DNA from: Shewanella carassii
GTDB lineage: Bacteria; Pseudomonadota; Gammaproteobacteria; Enterobacterales; Shewanellaceae
Reading direction: 5' to 3'
NCBI RefSeq assembly: GCF_002777975.1
Contig: NZ_NGVS01000031.1
Coordinates: forward strand, 124,563 to 188,562
Length of the DNA stretch: 64,000 nt
Below, piece by piece: positions 40,134 to 49,726 of this stretch. A program made the translations under genes and the position numbers. Numbering within the stretch: position 1 is the first letter of the stretch; the number at the start of each line of letters is the position of its first letter. Under the pieces are notes generated by a model, which was not told the DNA's origin, did no database searches, and saw nothing but the letters and a program-made list of their open reading frames with translations.

Positions 40134-40495
40134 GCCTATGTTCCTCGATTGATTAAAACGAAAGTAAGGATATTCTAAATAAGGATTTTGCGTCAATGCC
40201 AAAGGTTCAACTTTGCACTTGGTCTTACTTTAGATTGAGTGAATCAACGCAATTAAATCGCTAATCTTGGTTATCATTTTGATACTTTAGTGATACATGT
40301 CAACCAATACAGATTAAAAGCCCCTGGAATCGCTCCAGTCTGTAGGTTAAATCACATCTTCTTCGCCTTGCTCACAATCCGCCAAGCCGTTAGAGGGCTA
40401 TTATTAGGATTTTATTGTTGGATTCGCCTCGACTTTCACGCCGGGTTCGAGCTAATTTATGAGTCAGTATGCATAGAATATTAAAGGGTATCAGA
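40134..40495. other. Divergent promoter region between crp and Sel1 gene
   Basis: About 360 bases with no credible gene. It must carry promoters for both directions. No CRP-like palindrome was found, so autoregulation is not evident from the sequence. Confidence 0.5.
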
Positions 40496-41272
40496 GTGAA
40501 ATCTCCCCTAATTGCAGCGGTTGCCATGTTGGCCTTGAGTCTGTTCAGTGAACAGACTCAAGCCTTTGCCATTCCCCAGCCAAGCAAGGAAATTGCCGCC
40601 AGCAAACTGGCCTATATTCAGCTCAATGCCGCCAATGGTGAAGTCGAGGCTCAGTACCTGCTCGGTTTGATGTATCTCTCCGGCCGTTTTGTCGCCGAAG
40701 ACAAGGTTGCAGGCCTTGCCTGGTTGACCAAGGCTGCCGAAGGCGGCGAAACCAAGGCACAACAAACCTTGGCTGACCTGGCATTTGAAGGCAAGTTGAT
40801 GCAGCGGGATCTGGTGCTGGCGGAGCGTTGGTATCTGCCGTTGGCTGAACAGGGCAACCATTGGGCCAGGTTCAGACTGGGTTTCCTCTATGCTTCCGGC
40901 GGCGAGGGCGTTGACCGTCACTGCGGCAAGGCTGTGGCGTTTTTCAGTTCGGCCGGAGATGACATCTCTCTAGGTAATGCCGCCTGGATCCTCGCCACTT
41001 GCCCCGAAGCCAAGTACCGAGATGGTGGTCGAGCTTTGGCGCTGGCCAAGCAACTACTGGAAGACAACAATCAGGATCCGACCAATCTCGATAACTTGGC
41101 GGCCGCTTATGCCGAGTTGGGAGATTTTAGCGCCGCGGTGGCGACTCAACAGCAGGCGATCACGGCCTTGGAGTTGTCACAGGATCTCGGTAAAGTGCTG
41201 GAATTCCGGCAGCGGCTGGAGAGTTACCGCAGCCACAAACCTTACCGGGAAGTAGTTCCCTTGATGGAATAA
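40496..41272 (+). CDS. Exported Sel1/TPR-repeat protein, 258 aa
   Basis: GTG 40496 follows AAAGGG by 7 bases and starts a clean signal peptide (KSPLIAAVAMLALSLFSEQ, cut near QAFA). An in-frame ATG at 40469 is an alternative that would add nine residues. Sel1-like repeats follow: AEAQYLLGLMYLSGRF-type (about 55-90), AQQTLADLAFEGKLMQ and ARFRLGFLYASGGEG. Then a TPR-like segment (LDNLAAAYAELGDFSAAV). It is a periplasmic scaffold by family; partners unknown. Confidence 0.82.
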   Translation: MKSPLIAAVAMLALSLFSEQTQAFAIPQPSKEIAASKLAYIQLNAANGEVEAQYLLGLMYLSGRFVAEDKVAGLAWLTKAAEGGETKAQQTLADLAFEGKLMQRDLVLAERWYLPLAEQGNHWARFRLGFLYASGGEGVDRHCGKAVAFFSSAGDDISLGNAAWILATCPEAKYRDGGRALALAKQLLEDNNQDPTNLDNLAAAYAELGDFSAAVATQQQAITALELSQDLGKVLEFRQRLESYRSHKPYREVVPLME

Positions 41273-41370
41273 TGGCTTTGCTGCAGTTATCACGCCGAAC
41301 CAAATCTGTGTGGAATAGCCGATAATTTTAAATGCAAATTGAGGCCAAATAGTCTGCTATCCATTGAAAT

Positions 41371-41415
41371 AAAAGATAAAAGTAAAGGCTGATAGCAGAC
41401 CTGCTCTCAGCCTTT
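41371..41415 (-). terminator. Terminator of diguanylate cyclase operon, possibly bidirectional
   Basis: AAAGGCTGA (41384-41392) and TCAGCCTTT (41407-41415) form a 9-bp perfect stem with an inner GCAG/CTGC extension. On the minus strand it is followed by ACTTTTATCTTTT. It sits between convergent genes. Confidence 0.72.
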
Positions 41416-41428
41416 GCTTTAATGTCGT

Positions 41429-42385
41429 TTATTCAAAAATTCTAACGCAGTTACGGCCGGAAATCTTTGCTTGATACAGTGCTCTGTCTGTGTTGGCCAG
41501 CCATTGATCGCTGTTTTCGACTTTATCATTCAGATCGCAGATCCCCAGGCTGATGGTAAAGGGCACCGGCTGGCCATTGAAGCTGAAACGGCTGTTTTCC
41601 ACCTGAGTCCGCAGTCGTTCGGCGAAGGCGAGTGCATCCTCGGCACTGGTATGAGACAAGACCACGGCAAACTCTTCGCCGCCATAGCGTCCGGCGCAAT
41701 CGGTTTCCCTGAGGTTTTGGCTGAGAATATGGGACAGATGCTGAATAACCCTGTCTCCGGCGATATGCCCCAGGCTGTCGTTGATCCGCTTGAAGTGATC
41801 TATATCGAACATCACCAGACTGGCTGGATCGCCATAACGGGAGTGGCGATCAAATTCCCGCTGCATGCACAATTGCCAGTGTCTGCGGTTATGCAGCTGG
41901 GTCAGACCATCGGTTTGGCTCAGATGTTCCAGGCGTTCGTTGGCACTCTTGAGTTGCAGCTTGTTGATGGCGATATCCGTCACATCATAAATGATGATGC
42001 TGATATGGGAGATCTGCCCGGTCAATGAGGCCAGTGGTAGCAGGGTAACGTTCTGGAACATGAACTCGGCGCGACCGGTAATGGGTCGGTAGTTCCTGAA
42101 TTTAAAGACGTAGGGTCTTTGTTCCCAGCTGATGAAGGCGCGGTTTTTCAGCAAAAACACCGACTCCATCTTCTGCTTGAGCCAGTTGGCCGGCAGATCC
42201 GGGAAGCGCTCAAATAGGTTATCACCCTTGATATCGTTGGGAGAAACGCCGCTGTGGTTCTCCATAAAGCCGTTCCATAGCTGAATATTGTAATTTCGGT
42301 CCAGTACCACCAGGCCGACATCTATGGTTTGCACCATATCGATCAACCAGTGCAGTTCATTCATTGCATCTAAGTCAGTTGCCAT
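41429..42385 (-). CDS. Diguanylate cyclase with PAS sensor domain
   Basis: Makes cyclic di-GMP from two GTP. ATG 42385 gives 318 residues; an earlier in-frame start would overlap the upstream gene. A PAS domain (about 15-135, IDVGLVVLDRNYNIQLWNGF) leads to a GGDEF domain with catalytic GGEEF (235-239) and an intact inhibitory I-site RETD (226-229) five residues before it. It lies 14 bases downstream of the response regulator-CheC gene and is probably co-transcribed, suggesting the pair links a phosphorelay to c-di-GMP. Confidence 0.93.
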   Translation of the reverse strand: MATDLDAMNELHWLIDMVQTIDVGLVVLDRNYNIQLWNGFMENHSGVSPNDIKGDNLFERFPDLPANWLKQKMESVFLLKNRAFISWEQRPYVFKFRNYRPITGRAEFMFQNVTLLPLASLTGQISHISIIIYDVTDIAINKLQLKSANERLEHLSQTDGLTQLHNRRHWQLCMQREFDRHSRYGDPASLVMFDIDHFKRINDSLGHIAGDRVIQHLSHILSQNLRETDCAGRYGGEEFAVVLSHTSAEDALAFAERLRTQVENSRFSFNGQPVPFTISLGICDLNDKVENSDQWLANTDRALYQAKISGRNCVRIFE

Positions 42386-42399
42386 GGCGAGCCTGTTTA

Positions 42400-43395
42400 T
42401 CAGTTCATCAAATAGCCGAGCTTGAAGTTCAGCGTCGGCAGGGAGTCTTCGGTAAAGAGCAGTAGCAGATCGCACTGCACATTATGGCCTTCGATACGAT
42501 AATTGATCTCCATCGCCAGCGTGCGCTGCCAACGATCTGAATTGTCGTGGATCAGCTCGTTCACAGTGCAATGCCGTCCGAGCACCACAGGGTGCGCCTG
42601 GCTGAATTGCATATCCAACTGCTCTGCGATCCCGCTGAGAAAGGCGCCGATCAACACGTTGGCGGTATCGATCATCACCTCGATTTCGGTGTTGGCATCT
42701 TCGGGGTCCGACAGGCCCATTAACTTGGCCATATCCTTGAAGCTGGAGTCGTGAAACAGCAACAGAGCCTCACCTGCAATACCGGCGCCGATAAAGCCCT
42801 GGCACAGTGCCGATATCTTGGGGCTTTCTTCTGTGGCCTTGAGTGCCATGGTCAGTTCGCTGACTTCCAGCACATTGACGTTGGGAATAGGCAAGAGCAC
42901 AAACACATCCAGCAACTTCGCAAGCAGATCGGCGGCGCGGCCCATGGCGACGTTGGCAACCTCCTGGCAGGCATCGCGCATATCGACCTGGATCATCGGC
43001 TCTTCATTGCTGTCGCCGCCTTCGGCCAACTGCAAAATGCCATATTCCTGCAGTATGCTGCGAATGGCATCGGCGCTGACGGGTTTTTGAATAAAATCCA
43101 ATGCGCCCAAGGCCTTGACTCTTTGATGAGCCTTAATCTGTATATCGCCCGAGACGACTATCACCATGGCTGGCAGGTCTTGCTGCTGAATGGTTTGCAG
43201 CACTTCGTAGCCGTCCATGACCGGCATATTGAGGTCCAAAAAGACTATTTCGCCCTTGCCTGCGCGAATGGCTTCCAGCCCTTCGGCGCCGTTGGCGGCA
43301 AAGCTGATCTCTACTTCCCAGTCTTTGGGAAGAGTGCGGGCCATCTGTTTACGTGCCAGCGCAGAGTCGTCACATATGAGTACCGGAATCGCCAT
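42400..43395 (-). CDS. Response regulator fused to CheC/CheX-like phosphatase domain
   Basis: The start at 43395 (AGGAA 8 bases upstream) gives 331 residues. The receiver domain has acidic residues Asp9/Asp10, phosphoacceptor Asp54 (VFLDLNMPVMDG) and a Lys in IQKPVSADA. A linker leads to a CheC-like domain (about 150-330) with the two helices typical of CheC phosphatases (ACQEVANVAMGRAADLL and EVMIDTANVLIGAFLSG), each with conserved Glu/Asp-x-x-Asn. It may dephosphorylate CheY-like regulators or itself. First gene of a pair with the diguanylate cyclase. Confidence 0.88.
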   Translation of the reverse strand: MAIPVLICDDSALARKQMARTLPKDWEVEISFAANGAEGLEAIRAGKGEIVFLDLNMPVMDGYEVLQTIQQQDLPAMVIVVSGDIQIKAHQRVKALGALDFIQKPVSADAIRSILQEYGILQLAEGGDSNEEPMIQVDMRDACQEVANVAMGRAADLLAKLLDVFVLLPIPNVNVLEVSELTMALKATEESPKISALCQGFIGAGIAGEALLLFHDSSFKDMAKLMGLSDPEDANTEIEVMIDTANVLIGAFLSGIAEQLDMQFSQAHPVVLGRHCTVNELIHDNSDRWQRTLAMEINYRIEGHNVQCDLLLLFTEDSLPTLNFKLGYLMN

Positions 43396-43763
43396 AGAGG
43401 TTTCCTGTTTTACTGCATTACTTGAAGATAACACTTTCAACGGTATTTTTTGAGATCATCCCTTGGAGCGTACCGCTGGGTTACTTAAGGTTTGGGGTGC
43501 TGAATATATACCGGTGAGCTTAAGTTTAATGCTCGTTTCCCCATATTTTGGCATGACAAAATCTTATTATAGTGCAATGGCTTGCCTTTTGAAGGGGCGA
43601 CATTGTGACCACTTGCTGTTCCTAAGTCAAAGTTAATGTCAGATTGTTGACGATCGTCAGTATTTAACGTTTCAACATTATGGAAATTGCGGAATTTTCA
43701 CACTGGCCTGACCTGTATGATAATGATACCGTTAACATAACATCAACTTTCAAGGACCTGCAG
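43396..43763. other. Divergent promoter region, CheC-regulator operon and crotonase
   Basis: About 370 bases, AT-rich, with no credible gene. It must hold both promoters. A partial Fur-like half-site near 43719 was judged too weak to annotate. Confidence 0.5.
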
Positions 43764-44567
43764 ATGCAATGGCAGACTCTCAGCCTGGAATGGCAACAAC
43801 AGCTGGCTATCGTTAGCTTAAATCGGCCGGATAAACTCAACGCCATTAACTACACCATGTTCAGTGAACTCAAGGCGATGGCGCGTCACTTGCGCCGTCA
43901 ACGACACTTGCGGGCGGTGATCCTCAGAGGCGAGGGCGGCCAATTCAGCTCCGGCTTGGATATCAAGAGTGTGGCCAACTCTCCCTGGCAAGCGCTGAAA
44001 CTGCTGTTCAAGTGGTTACCGGGCAATACCAATTTGGCGCAGCAGGTGTCTGTCGCCTGGCGCGAGCTACCGGTTCCTGTGATTGCCGTCTTGGATGGCC
44101 GTTGTTATGGCGGCGGCTTGCAAATTGCGCTCGGCGCCGATTTTCGCATTGCCGCCAATGATGCCGAGTTGTCCATCATGGAGGCCAAATGGGGCCTGGT
44201 GCCCGACATGGGCGGCCTGGTGAGTTTGCGTGAAATTCTCGCCAAAGATCAGGCATTGAAACTCAGCATGACGGCGGAATTAATCCCGGCATCCAAGGCT
44301 CTGCAGTTGGGGTTGGTGACCGAGTGTAGCAGTGATCCTCTGGCCCGGGCACAAGAACTGGCAGCTGAGCTCAATGAGCGCTCTCCCGATGCGTTAGCGG
44401 CGATAAAGCTGAGTATCAACCGCAGCTGGAACGGTTCCCGCAGGCGCCTGCTGGCGCGGGAGTCCTGGAGCCAGGTGCGTCTGCTCTTGGGGCGTAACAG
44501 AGCCATTGCCGCCGTGCGTCAGGGTAAGGATCCCGAGCGAGCCTTTGAACCGCGGCGAAACTGGTGA
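43764..44567 (+). CDS. Crotonase family enzyme (enoyl-CoA hydratase/isomerase)
   Basis: ATG 43764 follows AAGGA by 7 bases and starts at the family N-terminus (LAIVSLNRPDKLNAIN); an ATG at 43680 would add 28 residues. The 267-residue enzyme has oxyanion-hole segments FSSGLDIKS and CYGGGLQIALGADFRI. The first hydratase Glu is replaced by Gln (GGGLQ). A Glu...Asp pair eight apart (EAKWGLVPD) is kept, as in dienoyl-CoA isomerases. So isomerase-like chemistry is more likely than hydration. It stands alone, not in a fatty-acid degradation operon. Confidence 0.88.
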   Translation: MQWQTLSLEWQQQLAIVSLNRPDKLNAINYTMFSELKAMARHLRRQRHLRAVILRGEGGQFSSGLDIKSVANSPWQALKLLFKWLPGNTNLAQQVSVAWRELPVPVIAVLDGRCYGGGLQIALGADFRIAANDAELSIMEAKWGLVPDMGGLVSLREILAKDQALKLSMTAELIPASKALQLGLVTECSSDPLARAQELAAELNERSPDALAAIKLSINRSWNGSRRRLLARESWSQVRLLLGRNRAIAAVRQGKDPERAFEPRRNW

Positions 44568-44659
44568 GATACCTATCACGCCCGATGGGATATTAACTTG
44601 ACCTCTACGGCAAAATTGCCTGAAAATCCGTCACTTTATTTTTAGAATGGAAATATGGG

Positions 44660-45163
44660 ATGCGGATTTTTTTTGAACGCTTGCTCTGGGGTAGTCGCCT
44701 GTCTGTCATGGTTGGGGTCTTTTCCTGTGTGCTGGCGGCCTTGGTCACCTTCGTCATGGGCGCCAAGGACGTGCTGCATATGTTTGCCCTGCTGTGGGAA
44801 TACCTGCTCAGTGGCAGCTATGATGTGCGCAACGATCTTGTGATGGTACTGGTGGAGATACTGGATACTTTTCTGCTCGGGGCCGTGCTGCTGATCTTCG
44901 CTTTCGGTCTCTATGAGCTCTTTATCCGTAACCTGGAGCCGGCTGGTGAATCGGATACCGGCGGTAAGATACTGATCATCTCCAGCATAGATGCGCTCAA
45001 GAGCAAGTTGGGCAAAGTGATATTGATGATGTTGATCATCAAGGTGTTTTCCTTCTTTGCCGATATCAAACCCAGCTCAGCACTGGACTTGCTATTCATG
45101 GGCGGCACTGTGGTGCTCATTTCCCTGGCGCTGATGTTCTCCAAGGGCGGTAAGAAAGAGTAA
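44660..45163 (+). CDS. UPF0114 family membrane protein (YqhA-like)
   Basis: The 167-residue inner-membrane protein starts at ATG 44660 (GGAA 7 bases upstream). It has about four hydrophobic helices (about 14-34, 60-82, 113-131, 139-158) and the family landmarks RLLWGSRLSVMVGV, FLLGAVLLIFAFGLYELFI and SSIDALKSKLGKVI. The function of the family is unknown. Confidence 0.88.
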   Translation: MRIFFERLLWGSRLSVMVGVFSCVLAALVTFVMGAKDVLHMFALLWEYLLSGSYDVRNDLVMVLVEILDTFLLGAVLLIFAFGLYELFIRNLEPAGESDTGGKILIISSIDALKSKLGKVILMMLIIKVFSFFADIKPSSALDLLFMGGTVVLISLALMFSKGGKKE

Positions 45164-45238
45164 TCGCACTGCCGACATTTGCTCTATGGGAAGCTTGGTC
45201 TGTCGGCCGGCTTCGGCAGCAACTTTTGCATTAGGCGG

Positions 45239-46240
45239 TCACTGATGGGGTTCAGTGGCCACTTTTTCGTTTGGCGCCTGCTGTTTCAACACCTTTCTGG
45301 CCATGCCTTCTATCATCAGCAGGGTATTTTCAAAGGCAACATCCTGACGTAGATCCAGCGCCAGCACCTGTTGCCGGTATTGATTATCCGGCTTGCTCAT
45401 CGCTAGCGTTTTGCGACTTTCCATTGTAGCCTGCGAGGCTTGGTGACCATCGGGGGACTGGATATCGAGTACCGCCAGCTCTAACCCGGCCAGCTGTTTT
45501 GGCAGTGCCAGATTGGCATTGGGATCGTCGAGGTAGGGATTGATCACCACCAGTAAGTCCGGCTTAGCCAATTCCTGCGCCGCCAATAGCTCTATCACCA
45601 AGGCGGCAGATTGATCTTGGGCTATCAGCAAGCGCTGACCAGGAAAGGGCGCTCCCAAGGCGTCCAATTGCGCCAGACTCTTTTGGATAAAGCTCTGTTG
45701 TTGTTTTCTGAGCTTTTGCCACTCCTCGGCCTCTCGGCGGCTCGTTGCCTGGTTGCGTTTCCCCGGCATCTTGCCATCGCCGGCCTTGCTTATTTCCTGG
45801 GCCTCTGTGGTGAAGTTGGGCTGCTCCGGAAAGGGTGGTGGCGTGATGCTGATGCTGGCCCAGCCTGCTGGATTGATGCCGCGGCGTAAGAAGGCGTTAA
45901 GCCCGGGGGCATCGGCGTGGGTGCCGGGTGGCGGCAACAACAGCGCCGCGCCCAATTGTTTCTGGCCACTCCAGGAGCGCACCAGAACGGCTTGATCCTC
46001 ACCATCTATTTGGATCTTTTGTAACTCAGAGGCGGCAACATGTTCCAACGCCCGGCTATTGTCTCTGGGTTGCATCTTGGCCGTTTCAGGCGGTTGACTC
46101 GCTGGCTCTGGTTCTGGCTGAGTCTGCTCTTGGCTGGGCGCATTTTTATTGACAGAGTCTGGGTTGGCCGGCTCATCGGCAGCCAGTGCCGCCAAGGGCA
46201 AAAAGCACCACATAGCTATCATCTTGGATATCCGTGCCAA
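45239..46240 (-). CDS. DUF3530 family exported protein
   Basis: The TTG start at 46240 follows AAGGAG by 6 bases. The 333-residue protein has a signal peptide (about 1-21, WCFLPLAALA), a Pro/Glu/Gln-rich linker (about 22-60) and an alpha/beta-hydrolase-like domain (about 65-325) with LLLPPPGTHADAPGLNAFLR. The nucleophile position appears as AQDQSAALV rather than G-x-S-x-G, and I cannot assign a full triad, so catalytic activity is uncertain. It has no obvious operon partner. Confidence 0.8.
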   Translation of the reverse strand: MARISKMIAMWCFLPLAALAADEPANPDSVNKNAPSQEQTQPEPEPASQPPETAKMQPRDNSRALEHVAASELQKIQIDGEDQAVLVRSWSGQKQLGAALLLPPPGTHADAPGLNAFLRRGINPAGWASISITPPPFPEQPNFTTEAQEISKAGDGKMPGKRNQATSRREAEEWQKLRKQQQSFIQKSLAQLDALGAPFPGQRLLIAQDQSAALVIELLAAQELAKPDLLVVINPYLDDPNANLALPKQLAGLELAVLDIQSPDGHQASQATMESRKTLAMSKPDNQYRQQVLALDLRQDVAFENTLLMIEGMARKVLKQQAPNEKVATEPHQ

Positions 46241-46422
46241 CTGAACTCCTTACGCTTATCATGGGCTGGAATCGCATGATTCTGCAGCCTTTATTGACCC
46301 AGCCCAAATTATAATCCGCAAACCTGTCCTGTAATACCGCTTGTGTAAAAAGTTTGCGCCACTTAAGCCAAACTCATACACCTGTTCCTCAAAGACGCCT
46401 GACATCGGACATGGAGTGAAGC

Positions 46423-46454
46423 ACAAAAAACAAGACCCGCAGGTAGCGGGTCTT
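46423..46454 (-). terminator. Intrinsic terminator of rapA
   Basis: On the minus strand AAGACCCGC (46454-46446) pairs perfectly with GCGGGTCTT (46440-46432), loop TACCT, followed by GTTTTTTG. Confidence 0.9.
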
Positions 46455-46476
46455 GGGGATGATATTTGAGTGGCTA

Positions 46477-49383
46477 TCAGGCGTGGCTGACCAGCACCAG
46501 ACGTATGGCATCGAGCTGCAGTTGGCACTGATCCAGATAACCGCGTAGTTCGACGATCTGATTTTGCAGATACTCAAGCTCGGCGTCACGGATATTGGGG
46601 TTCACCGCCTTGAGGGCTTCTAGGCGCTGCAGTTCGGCGCCCAGTTGGCGCTCCATCTGCTGCTGGGCTTCGGCCTGCAGGTTGGACATGGCCTCCATGG
46701 CGTGGGCTTCGCCCTTGGCCAGCAATGGATGCAGTATCGCCTGCGAGGCGTTGACCAGCTTGCTGCCGATATGGCGGTTAACCGCGCTGAGCTGGCGATC
46801 GAAGTGCTCGTAGCTCACCTTGTCAGACAGATTGTTGCCGTCTTTATCCAGTAGAATACGCAGCGGTGTCGGCGGCAGATAACGATACAACTGGCTGGAC
46901 TTGGGCGCCGAGGCCTGTGCCAGGTAGATAAGCTCCAGGAATACGGTACCGGCTGGCAGCGCCTTGTTCTTGAGGATGGCAACACTTGTGGTGCCAGTCT
47001 CAGATCCTGTGATCAGATCCAACCCGGTTTGCACCAGTGGATGCTCTTGGGTTATCAGGGCGATATCGTCGCGGGACAGGGCGGTATCCCGGTCGAAAGT
47101 TACGGTAATACCATCTTCCGGCAGGCCGGGATAAGTGGGGAACATCATGTGCTCGCTCGGGCGCAGCACTATGGTGTTTTCACCTCTGTCGTCCTGATCC
47201 AGACCTATGATGTCCCACAGACGGATCACAGAGCCGATAAGCTGGGTGTCGTTATCCATCTGCGCCAGCCTTTCGGCCAGGGCCAGTGATTTAGTGCTGC
47301 CATGGGAGTTGAGTTCCAGCAGCTTGTCACGGCCCTGCTCCATCGCCTGCTTGAGCTCTTTATAACGGCTACGGGTATCGCGCAGCAGCTTGGCCATCTC
47401 TTCTTCGTTTTCTTCCACCAGCAGTGGCAGCAACTGAGCGCCAAACTCCTTAAACAGAATATGGCCGCCGGGGCAGGTAAGTTCGAAGGCGTTGAGGCCC
47501 TCGTGGTACCAGGCCAACAGACGCTCCTGCGCAGTGTCGGTAAGGAAGGGCAGGTGGATCTCTACATCATGGTTCTGACCTATGCGATCCAGGCGACCTA
47601 TGCGCTGCTCCAGCAGATCCGGGTTCAATGGTAGATCGAACAGCACCAACTGGCTGGCAAACTGGAAGTTACGCCCTTCGGAACCGATTTCCGAGCAGAT
47701 CAGCGCCTGGGCACCGCCCTCTTCCTGGGCGAAGAAGGCCCCAGCCTTGTCACGTTCTATGATGGACATGCCCTCATGGAACACAGTGGCGAGGATCCCT
47801 TCACGGGTACGCAGCGCTTCTTCCAGACTCAGGGCGGTGGCGGCCTGACTGGCGATGATCAGCACTTTCTTGCTGCGATTTTGCTTGAGGAAGTCGATGA
47901 GCCAGTCGACCCTGGGGTCGAACTTCCACCAGGCGGCGGAGTTTTCATCAAACTCCTGATACATTTTTTCCGGCGCCAGCGCATAGGCAGCCTTCATTTC
48001 CAAGGTGCGGTGACCATTCATCATGGCACTGACTCGGGCTGCGGTGAGGTACTGCTCCGGCATGGCCTGTGGATAGGCGTTGAAAATGCGTTTCGGGAAA
48101 CCTTTGACCGAGGCGCGGCTATTGCGGTACAGCACCCGACCCGTGCCGTGTCTATCGAGCAGCTCCTGCAGCAGCTCGTCACGGGCGGCTTGCTGCTGCT
48201 CAGAATCGACGCCGTCAGCCTGGATAAGGCGAATGGCGGGGGCGATATCCTTCTCGGACAAGAGTTCGGTCAGGCTGTTGATGGCATTGTCGGGCAGCTT
48301 GTTGCCACTGGCCAGCGCCTCGGCGGCGAGGGCCACCTCTTTGTAGCCTTCTTCCTCTTTGATAAAGGCTTGATAGTCGTAGAAACGATCCGGATCTAGC
48401 AGTCGCAGTCGGGCAAAGTGGCTCTCATGGCCCAGTTGATCCGGGGTCGCGGTCAGCAGCAGTACGCCGGGCACCACTTCCGCCAGAGCTTCAACCACTT
48501 GATAGGCGCGGCTCGGAGCTTCTTCGGTCCACTCCAGGTGATGGGCCTCGTCGACCACCATAAGATCCCAGTCGGCATCCAGCGCCTGATCGAGACGGCG
48601 CTTCTTGCGCAGCAATTCCAGCGAGCAGATCACCAACTGTTCTGTGTAGAAGGGGTTGTCGTGGTCGGCAAAGGCCTCGATGCAGCGGTCTTCATCGAAT
48701 ACGGCAAACCGCAGGTTAAAGCGGCGCAGCATCTCCACCAGCCATTGGTGGCGCAGGGTATCGGGCACTATCACAAGTACCCGCTCGGCGCGGCCTGTCA
48801 TCAACTGTTGATGAATGATGAGGCCGGCTTCTATGGTCTTGCCCAGGCCCACTTCATCGGCCAGCAGTACCCGTGGCGCGTAGCGGCGCCCAACTTCATG
48901 GGCAATCCACAGCTGATGCGGAATAAGGCCGACTCTGGGGCCCTGCAGTCCCAGCAGATCTGAGGTGGCCAGATTGTGGCGCAGTTGCTGGGCGGCGTAG
49001 CGCACCCCGAATCTGTCCAGTCTGTCTATCTGGCCGGCAAAGAGTCTGTCTTGCGGTTTGTTGAAACGAATATTGTGATCCAGCAGGGTTTCCCGGAGCT
49101 GCACTTCTTCGCCGGTTTCGCTGTGAATGCCGGTGTAGATCACCAACCCGTCTTTTTCATCCAAAGAGTTGATGGTCAGTGTCCAGTCTTCATGGCTCTT
49201 GACCTGATCACCTGGGTTATAAATCACCCGGGTTAACGGGGCGTCGTTGCGGGAGAACATGCGGTTCTCTCCGGTGGCGGGGAACAGCAGTGAGACCATG
49301 CGGCCTTCCAGTTGTACTACTGTACCCAAACCAAGCTCTGATTCGGTATCACTGATCCAGCGTTGACCTAAGGCGAAGGGCAT
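46477..49383 (-). CDS. rapA: RNA polymerase-associated ATPase RapA (HepA)
   Basis: SWI2/SNF2-family ATPase that binds RNA polymerase and promotes recycling. The 968 residues equal the E. coli length. N-terminal Tudor-like part ([20 protein letters not shown]), then Walker [19 protein letters not shown] box [10 protein letters not shown], motif [13 protein letters not shown] and helicase C-motifs ([17 protein letters not shown]). C-terminal coiled region. Monocistronic with its own terminator. Confidence 0.97.
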   Translation of the reverse strand: MPFALGQRWISDTESELGLGTVVQLEGRMVSLLFPATGENRMFSRNDAPLTRVIYNPGDQVKSHEDWTLTINSLDEKDGLVIYTGIHSETGEEVQLRETLLDHNIRFNKPQDRLFAGQIDRLDRFGVRYAAQQLRHNLATSDLLGLQGPRVGLIPHQLWIAHEVGRRYAPRVLLADEVGLGKTIEAGLIIHQQLMTGRAERVLVIVPDTLRHQWLVEMLRRFNLRFAVFDEDRCIEAFADHDNPFYTEQLVICSLELLRKKRRLDQALDADWDLMVVDEAHHLEWTEEAPSRAYQVVEALAEVVPGVLLLTATPDQLGHESHFARLRLLDPDRFYDYQAFIKEEEGYKEVALAAEALASGNKLPDNAINSLTELLSEKDIAPAIRLIQADGVDSEQQQAARDELLQELLDRHGTGRVLYRNSRASVKGFPKRIFNAYPQAMPEQYLTAARVSAMMNGHRTLEMKAAYALAPEKMYQEFDENSAAWWKFDPRVDWLIDFLKQNRSKKVLIIASQAATALSLEEALRTREGILATVFHEGMSIIERDKAGAFFAQEEGGAQALICSEIGSEGRNFQFASQLVLFDLPLNPDLLEQRIGRLDRIGQNHDVEIHLPFLTDTAQERLLAWYHEGLNAFELTCPGGHILFKEFGAQLLPLLVEENEEEMAKLLRDTRSRYKELKQAMEQGRDKLLELNSHGSTKSLALAERLAQMDNDTQLIGSVIRLWDIIGLDQDDRGENTIVLRPSEHMMFPTYPGLPEDGITVTFDRDTALSRDDIALITQEHPLVQTGLDLITGSETGTTSVAILKNKALPAGTVFLELIYLAQASAPKSSQLYRYLPPTPLRILLDKDGNNLSDKVSYEHFDRQLSAVNRHIGSKLVNASQAILHPLLAKGEAHAMEAMSNLQAEAQQQMERQLGAELQRLEALKAVNPNIRDAELEYLQNQIVELRGYLDQCQLQLDAIRLVLVSHA

Positions 49384-49726
49384 CTTTAACTCTCATCTCC
49401 GGGCGGATTCACAAAGGGCGCGTATGTTATACCAATCCGAGTATAATACCAATCCCGCCCTCCTGGCCTTTTCGCCCGCCTGTCATCCAATCGTCATCTT
49501 TGACGCCCTACACTCAAAATGGCTTTTGCGCAGTGACGATTAAAGAGGTTGTAAAGGGTATTTGTCATCCGTTGTTAAAGGTGCCAGTATTAGTTTAAGC
49601 CATGTCACAGTGGTGAAACCTGCCCGCATCAGTTAGAAACAGGAGTGCCATATACCCCAATCCCAGGCCTGCGCTGGCCCATGACAACAAAGCTGTGAGT
49701 AGCTCATTGACGCAAATGGAGGCGCC
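49384..49726. other. Divergent promoter region between rapA and PhoH-like gene
   Basis: About 340 bases with no credible gene. It contains the ATACCAATCC direct repeat listed separately near rapA. Confidence 0.5.
49429..49455. repeat. Short direct repeat ATACCAATCC upstream of rapA
   Basis: Two identical 10-mers at 49429-49438 and 49446-49455, starts 17 bases apart, about 45-70 bases before the rapA start. May be a regulator-binding tandem or part of a dispersed genomic repeat. Confidence 0.5.

Noticed and set aside
42751..43425. 224-codon plus-strand frame opposite the response regulator-CheC gene
   Set aside because: Antisense shadow; no ribosome site and no family resemblance.
43719..43737. 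Fur-like half-site GATAATGATA upstream of crotonase
   Set aside because: The left half matches but the right half does not (about 12 of 19 positions); by chance such half-sites are common in AT-rich promoters, and the gene has no iron link.
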